Origin: Candidatus Tayloriibacteriota bacterium | GTDB lineage: Bacteria > Patescibacteriota > Minisyncoccia > Phycocordibacterales > GWA1-40-21 | Reading direction: 5' to 3' | Length of the DNA stretch: 21,551 nucleotides | NCBI GenBank assembly: GCA_026395155.1 | Contig: JAPLZG010000083.1 | Location: forward strand, 1-21,551 | Shown here: piece after piece, positions 18,600 to 21,551 of the stretch | How positions within the stretch are numbered: position 1 is the stretch's first letter | Layout: each line of letters starts with the position of its first letter | Notes under the pieces: generated by a model | Database searches by the model: none | Told to the model about the DNA's origin: nothing | Seen by the model: the letters and a program-made list of their open reading frames with translations, nothing else | Position numbers and translations under genes: made by a program

Positions 18600-18628
18600 T
18601 TGCATATTTGTCTTAAGTATGCTAAATT
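18600..18628 (+). promoter_or_regulatory. rpsO promoter with leaderless start
   Basis: TTGCAT (18600-18605), 17-nt spacer, TAAATT (18623-18628). The ATG begins 7 nt after the -10 box, so transcription and translation starts nearly coincide. Confidence 0.5.
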
Positions 18629-18635
18629 ATGTGGT

Positions 18636-18896
18636 ATGTTAACTAAAACAAAAAAGCAAAAAATAATTAAGGAAGTGGCAATACATGACACAGACACTGG
18701 TTCTCCAGAGGTTCAAGTTGCTATGCTTTCTAAGAAAATTGATGAATTAACTAAGCATTTGAAGAAAAATGCTAAAGATAATCACTCAAGAAGAGGTCTT
18801 CTCGGAATGGTTGCTGATAGAAGAAATCACCTTAAATACTTACAGAAGAATGCACCAAAGAGATACGACGCTATAATGAAGAAAATCGGTTTATAA
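18636..18896 (+). CDS. rpsO: 30S ribosomal protein S15
   Basis: 86 aa, near the usual 88-89. Binds the 16S rRNA central domain and helps assemble the small subunit. HDTDTGSPEVQVA (about 17-30), LTKHLKKNAKDNHSRRGL and VADRRNHLKYLQ are the conserved rRNA-contact segments. The frame is open upstream to 18570, but MLTKTKKQKI matches the family start and sits directly downstream of a -10 box without a ribosome binding site. Terminator at 18996-19028. Confidence 0.97.
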   Translation: MLTKTKKQKIIKEVAIHDTDTGSPEVQVAMLSKKIDELTKHLKKNAKDNHSRRGLLGMVADRRNHLKYLQKNAPKRYDAIMKKIGL

Positions 18897-18921
18897 TTCA
18901 GACGCAGACTAAACGCTGACC

Positions 18922-18955
18922 CCAGTAGTAGAAATCAGAATTTCACTACGAGGTA
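18922..18955 (+). repeat. CCCAGTAGTAG palindrome, copy 2
   Basis: CCCCAGTAGTAGAAAT / ATTTCACTACGAGG, just after rpsO. It shares arms with 13104-13132. Flanking DNA has iterated ACGCAGACT / CGCGGACTT words. Confidence 0.65.
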
Positions 18956-18995
18956 AACTTTTCGCGGACTTCACGCAGAAAAAATACACAAAAAA

Positions 18996-19028
18996 ATAAA
19001 ATCTGCCTTCTGGCAGATTTTATTTTTT
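18996..19028. terminator. rpsO terminator
   Basis: ATAAAATCTGCC-TTCT-GGCAGATTTTAT followed by T6; A-rich on the other side, so it could act in both directions. Confidence 0.92.
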
Positions 19029-19376
19029 AGAGAATATTGCACCACAAGAGTATTTCGATTTTCTAATTGCTTCGCTCAAGAAAATTAGGTCAAATATTGA
19101 ATGTAGAATATTGTGGAGGAATTTGCCGTAGGCAAATTCCTCCAGCTATTTCTTAATTTAATATTCTACATTCAATATTCAAAATGGTATAATAAATGCA
19201 GGTCGAAATAATAGCTACTAGCTTTTAGCTTATAGCTGTTAGTAAATTTAATAGTTTTAATAAATAGGAGTGTAACCCCAGTGAAATATCCGTCTACGAC
19301 GGAGAAAAACTTCAGAAAGTTTTTATTTCACGGGGTGATGATTTTTATAGTCATTATCATTCCTTAAAAATCAATC
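19029..19376 (+). other. Repeat-rich gap and long leader of the NYN gene
   Basis: Two opposed AATATTGAATGTAGAATATT repeats (about 19093-19112 and 19162-19184) flank a GGAGGAATTTGCC/GGCAAATTCCTCC hairpin (about 19115-19143). TATAAT at about 19189 may be the NYN promoter, giving a leader of about 180 nt with the cloverleaf at 19275-19336. Confidence 0.55.
19275..19336 (+). repeat. Cloverleaf palindrome upstream of the NYN gene
   Basis: Outer stem CCCC-A-GTGAAAT / ATTTCAC-GGGG encloses TCCGTC-TAC-GACGGA and an AAAAACTTC-AGAA-AGTTTTT hairpin: a three-way junction in 62 nt. It begins 10 nt after an AGGAG and ends 40 nt before the ATG. Same architecture as 18464-18555, different sequence. Confidence 0.85.
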
Positions 19377-19904
19377 ATGTCTGTTATAAAACACAAAAGT
19401 CAAAGAGTTGGAATTTTTATAGATACACAAAACCTTTATCATTCAGCAAAAAATTTATATGGAGCAAAAGTAAATTTTGGACAAGTTGTCAAAGATGCTT
19501 TAGATGGAAGAGTTTTAATAAGAGCAACGGCTTATGTCATAACTACAGAATCTGGAGATGAAAAAAGTTTTTTTGAAGCTTTAACTAAAGTTGGAATAAC
19601 TACAAAGACAAAAAACTTACAAATTTTCCCTGGTGGTTCAAAAAAGGCCGATTGGGATGTTGGTATGGCAATAGATGCAATATCACTTGCCGGAAAAGTA
19701 GATGCTGTTGTCCTCATAACAGGGGATGGAGACTTTATTCCACTAGTTGAATACTTAAAAATAAATCATGGGTGCCAAGTAGAATGTGTTTCATTTGGAA
19801 AATCAACATCATCAAAGCTTATAGAAGCAGTCGATGGATTTATGGACTTGGATCAGAATCCGAGAAAGTATTTGCTTGGAACCCCCACAGGAAGAAGAAC
19901 ATAA
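19377..19904 (+). CDS. NYN-domain protein (LabA/DUF88-type putative RNase)
   Basis: 175 aa. PIN-like fold: VGIFIDTQNLYHSAK with Asp16 and Asn19, KADWDVGMAIDAI with Asp94 and Asp100, and VVLITGDGDFIPLV with Asp117/Asp119 give the metal-binding acidic cluster of NYN nucleases. VECVSF and SSKLIEAVDGFMDL close the domain. RNA processing or decay is the likely role; the target is unknown. No ribosome binding site next to the ATG; the leader carries a cloverleaf structure. Confidence 0.92.
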   Translation: MSVIKHKSQRVGIFIDTQNLYHSAKNLYGAKVNFGQVVKDALDGRVLIRATAYVITTESGDEKSFFEALTKVGITTKTKNLQIFPGGSKKADWDVGMAIDAISLAGKVDAVVLITGDGDFIPLVEYLKINHGCQVECVSFGKSTSSKLIEAVDGFMDLDQNPRKYLLGTPTGRRT

Positions 19905-19942
19905 TTGTTATAAATGTTGTAATTGTCATAAATGTAGGAGAA

Positions 19943-20016
19943 AGAGGGGATTTTCGCCTTTGTCTCGCCGAAGCATCTTGCAAAGGCGGAGAGCGAAAAT
20001 CCTCTCTTTTTGTCAT
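19943..20016 (+). terminator. Terminator of the NYN gene made of nested palindromes
   Basis: AGAGGGGATTTTCGC / GCGAAAATCCTCTCT outer stem with CGCCTTTG / CAAAGGCG nested inside (19955-19988), followed by T5. The inner part (TCTCGCCGAAGCATCTTG) looks like repeat DNA. Confidence 0.8.
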
Positions 20017-20040
20017 TCCCGCGCAGGCGGGAATCCAGTT
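20013..20040. repeat. REP-like palindrome
   Basis: TGTCATTCCCGC-GCAG-GCGGGAATCCAG, a word common to many bacterial genomes. Relatives at about 9132-9178, 21391-21417 and 21493-21522. Confidence 0.8.
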
Positions 20041-20049
20041 CTTTATGTA

Positions 20050-20077
20050 TTGACAATGTAATGACATTGTATATACT
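20050..20077 (+). promoter_or_regulatory. Promoter and operator of the antitoxin-like gene
   Basis: TTGACA (20050-20055), 16-nt spacer, TATACT (20072-20077). A perfect inverted repeat ACAATGT-AATG-ACATTGT (20053-20070) fills the spacer, a fitting operator for a ribbon-helix-helix autorepressor. ATG follows the -10 box after 6 nt: leaderless. Confidence 0.8.
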
Positions 20078-20083
20078 TAAAAT

Positions 20084-20275
20084 ATGAAAAAGAAAAGTAA
20101 TAGGATGACAGCGACCTTCCAATTTAGGATAAGTGTTGAAGATAAAAATAAGTTAAAGAAAATATGCGCAAAACAAGGATTGACTATCTCGGCAGCAGTT
20201 CGAATGTTTTTTAGCGAATGCATACGCTTAGGCAGGCTTCCTTTTACTTATACAGGGGAAGAAATTAAAAAATAA
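20084..20275 (+). CDS. RelB/DinJ-like ribbon-helix-helix antitoxin, no toxin seen
   Basis: 63 aa. TATFQFRISVEDKNKLKKICAKQ forms the beta strand and first helix of a ribbon-helix-helix dimer; GLTISAAVRMFFSECIRLGRLPF closely follows the DinJ/RelB pattern (GLt-s-Ai--Fl---v--g-lPF). Antitoxins of this type repress their own promoter, which fits the palindrome between -35 and -10. The usual RelE/YafQ toxin gene is absent: the following 420 bases hold only repeats. It may be a solitary regulator. Confidence 0.85.
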   Translation: MKKKSNRMTATFQFRISVEDKNKLKKICAKQGLTISAAVRMFFSECIRLGRLPFTYTGEEIKK

Positions 20276-20569
20276 GAATGCACCACTTCAAAACCAACCA
20301 CCTCGTCATCAGAATGCCACTCATCATTACATAATCAGTACACCTTTCGCTTTCTGAATACAGAATACTCAAGGTTTTTCATTTGGGTCACCATACCCAA
20401 ATTTCAACCTTAAACAAGGCGGAGATTCAGAAAAGTCCGAAATCCCATTAGATCCCCACCTTAGTTAAGGCGGGGTGGTGAGTCTGCGAACCGGGGCGGT
20501 GTGTCTGAGGAGCACCCGAGTCCTCGAGGGGGAGGTGGTGTGATTTGTAACTGAAATTCGCTATAATCA
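20276..20569. other. Gap with repeats, no toxin gene
   Basis: No usable frame on either strand. Contains a TTTGGGT/ACCCAAA hairpin (about 20383-20402) and G-rich repeat copy B. Confidence 0.6.
20454..20542. repeat. G-rich dispersed repeat, copy B
   Basis: Homologous to 9743-9830. Starts with CCCCACCTT-AGTT-AAGGCGGGG, continues GGTGAGTCTGCGAACCGGGG and ends CGAGGGGGAGGTGGTGTGAT. Confidence 0.8.
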
Positions 20570-20601
20570 ACTTTTAGATACACCATGGTGTATCTAAAAG
20601 T
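20570..20601. repeat. NcoI-centred palindrome, copy 2 (32 bp)
   Basis: Perfect palindrome with arms ACTTTTAGATACACCA and its complement, 3 nt after a TATAAT box (20561-20566). Shares the 16-bp core of 15339-15360. Confidence 0.8.
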
Positions 20602-20625
20602 AAATATATAGCCATGTTCAAGCTA

Positions 20626-20655
20626 TTGCATTTATTTTGAGGGGGGGGGTAAAAT
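20626..20655 (+). promoter_or_regulatory. Promoter with a G9 tract in its spacer
   Basis: TTGCAT (20626-20631), 18-nt spacer whose last 9 bases are G (20641-20649), TAAAAT (20650-20655). Slippage by one G would give the optimal 17-nt spacing. Confidence 0.55.
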
Positions 20656-20698
20656 GGTATCAAGTCGGAAAAATTTTATAAATTAATCAAATAAAAAT

Positions 20699-21226
20699 AT
20701 GTTAGACAAAGCACCAACAGACGATATGTCACAAACACCAACGGTTATACCAGATGTAGAAAATATAGGGGAAAAAGGAACAGAAGAAAGCAGTGCTTTA
20801 TTTAGAAAATTCCCAGGTTTTTTTAGTGAGCCACAAAACAAATCTCTGTATGAAGACGGCAATTATTCAGAGAAGAACATTTTTATGCTTGAATACTTTA
20901 AAAGTAAGGTGGTCGAAACAGATAATTTTATTGCTCTAGTAATGGACTACGCAGAAAGAGGGTATGTATTTAATGAAACTGCCGCTAAAGTATTAAAAAT
21001 TGTGTTTAGAAGAAAAGACGGGTGGGAGGAAAAGACAATAAAAGAAAGTTACTGGATAGATGACGGGCCTAAAAGTGGGATGGATTGGGGGCAACCAAGA
21101 TTATTAATAGAAGATAAAGGCTCAGATAAATTTATTGTTAGTCTTTTAGGCTACGAAAAAGACACTGTTAATGCCAGATTTGAAGTAGACCTATCAAAAA
21201 AAGCAGAAATCGAAAAAATAGCCTAA
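20699..21226 (+). CDS. Hypothetical protein, 175 aa
   Basis: No family recognised. Acidic, soluble, with a disordered N-terminus (1-30), then SALFRKFPGFFSE and a mixed alpha/beta region: KNIFMLEYFKSKVV helix, VLKIVFRRKDGWEEKTI strands, SYWIDDGPKSGMDWGQPRLL and a C-terminal KFIVSLLGYEK. No signal peptide or membrane span. No strong ribosome binding site. Its promoter carries a poly-G tract, so its expression could vary. Confidence 0.75.
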   Translation: MLDKAPTDDMSQTPTVIPDVENIGEKGTEESSALFRKFPGFFSEPQNKSLYEDGNYSEKNIFMLEYFKSKVVETDNFIALVMDYAERGYVFNETAAKVLKIVFRRKDGWEEKTIKESYWIDDGPKSGMDWGQPRLLIEDKGSDKFIVSLLGYEKDTVNARFEVDLSKKAEIEKIA

Positions 21227-21252
21227 ACAAACCTTATCAAGTATGCTATTCT

Positions 21253-21286
21253 AAAGTCGTCCGAGGGTATTCCCGAGGACGACTTT
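21253..21286 (+). terminator. Probable terminator of the last gene
   Basis: AAAGTCGTCC / GGACGACTTT with a GAGG...CCCGA loop; weak U-tract (ATTAG). It may act by stem alone. Confidence 0.55.
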
Positions 21287-21390
21287 ATTAGTATGGTTTG
21301 TCGAAAGATATGCAGTTTGGAACTATAAGTTCTAACCTGAAATCTTGCGACAAGTCTAAAATTATTCTGTTTCGTTGTTTCCGTATTTTC

Positions 21391-21551
21391 TGTCATTCCG
21401 TTGCAGAACGGAATCCACTCCCGATTTTCTGGATCCCCGCAGGAGTTTATCCTCGTGAAGACGAGGACCTGCATTTGAGGATGACAGACGAAGATGGATC
21501 CCGGCCTACGCCGGGATGACAGATAGGGACGGGGGCGACGGACGAAAAAAA
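21391..21551. repeat. Cluster of REP-like palindromes at the window end
   Basis: TGTCATTCCG-TTGCAGAA-CGGAATCCA (21391-21417), TCCTCGTGAAGACGAGGA (about 21450-21467) and TGGATCCCGG-CCTACG-CCGGGATGACA (about 21494-21520) in a row. No gene. Confidence 0.75.

Noticed and set aside
19772..20122. Overlapping open frames after the NYN gene
   Set aside because: All four read the terminator palindrome and REP element; no start signals.
20297..20330. CTGATGA on the minus strand as a hammerhead core
   Set aside because: No GAAA and pairing arms at suitable distance.

Overview
The window looks like a chromosomal piece from an AT-rich, small-genome bacterium of the Candidate Phyla Radiation (Patescibacteria, probably Parcubacteria/Nomurabacteria-like). 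This is an inference from the very short genes, several genes with a -10 box directly at the start codon, tRNA genes without encoded CCA, and many palindromic repeats that even sit in-frame inside housekeeping genes. The standard code fits: TGA serves as a stop in several genes.

Layout. 0.3-7.8 kb is mostly minus strand: unknown small proteins, tRNA-Gly(TCC), an RNHCP zinc protein, NAD kinase and a CCA-adding enzyme next to tRNA-Arg(TCG). Embedded on the plus strand is an HU gene with a 265-nt structured leader, and tRNA-Pro(TGG). 7.9-11.4 kb is plus strand: an HTH/LAGLIDADG-like gene whose stop codon lies inside tRNA-Gly(GCC), then yraN within a cluster of parS-like palindromes with a DnaA box nearby, then a repeat-rich kilobase and a TrmB-type regulator.

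11.8-14.8 kb is the most unusual part. A consensus-like promoter and a final intrinsic terminator enclose an array of five type III hammerhead ribozymes, four with an intact core and one with a core substitution. They alternate with tiny genes (23-73 aa: a membrane protein, a zinc-ribbon protein, a basic protein, a helix-hairpin-helix protein) and with large structured noncoding segments. Each ribozyme is preceded by a stable hairpin. Self-cleavage would cut one long transcript into units of about 360, 480, 430, 680 and 600 nt, each carrying a ribozyme body at its 5' end and, except for the last, a hairpin at its 3' end. One unit (13057-13488) has no convincing gene. Unit parts appear to have been shuffled with the junction at the cleavage site.

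14.8-21.5 kb returns to ordinary genes: a signal peptidase, exonuclease III with three in-frame repeat insertions, a four-helix-bundle protein, a small membrane protein, a Xer-type recombinase, ribosomal protein S15, a NYN-domain protein, an orphan RelB/DinJ-like antitoxin and an unknown protein behind a promoter whose spacer contains a G9 tract. Cloverleaf-like palindromes and REP-like repeats fill the gaps.
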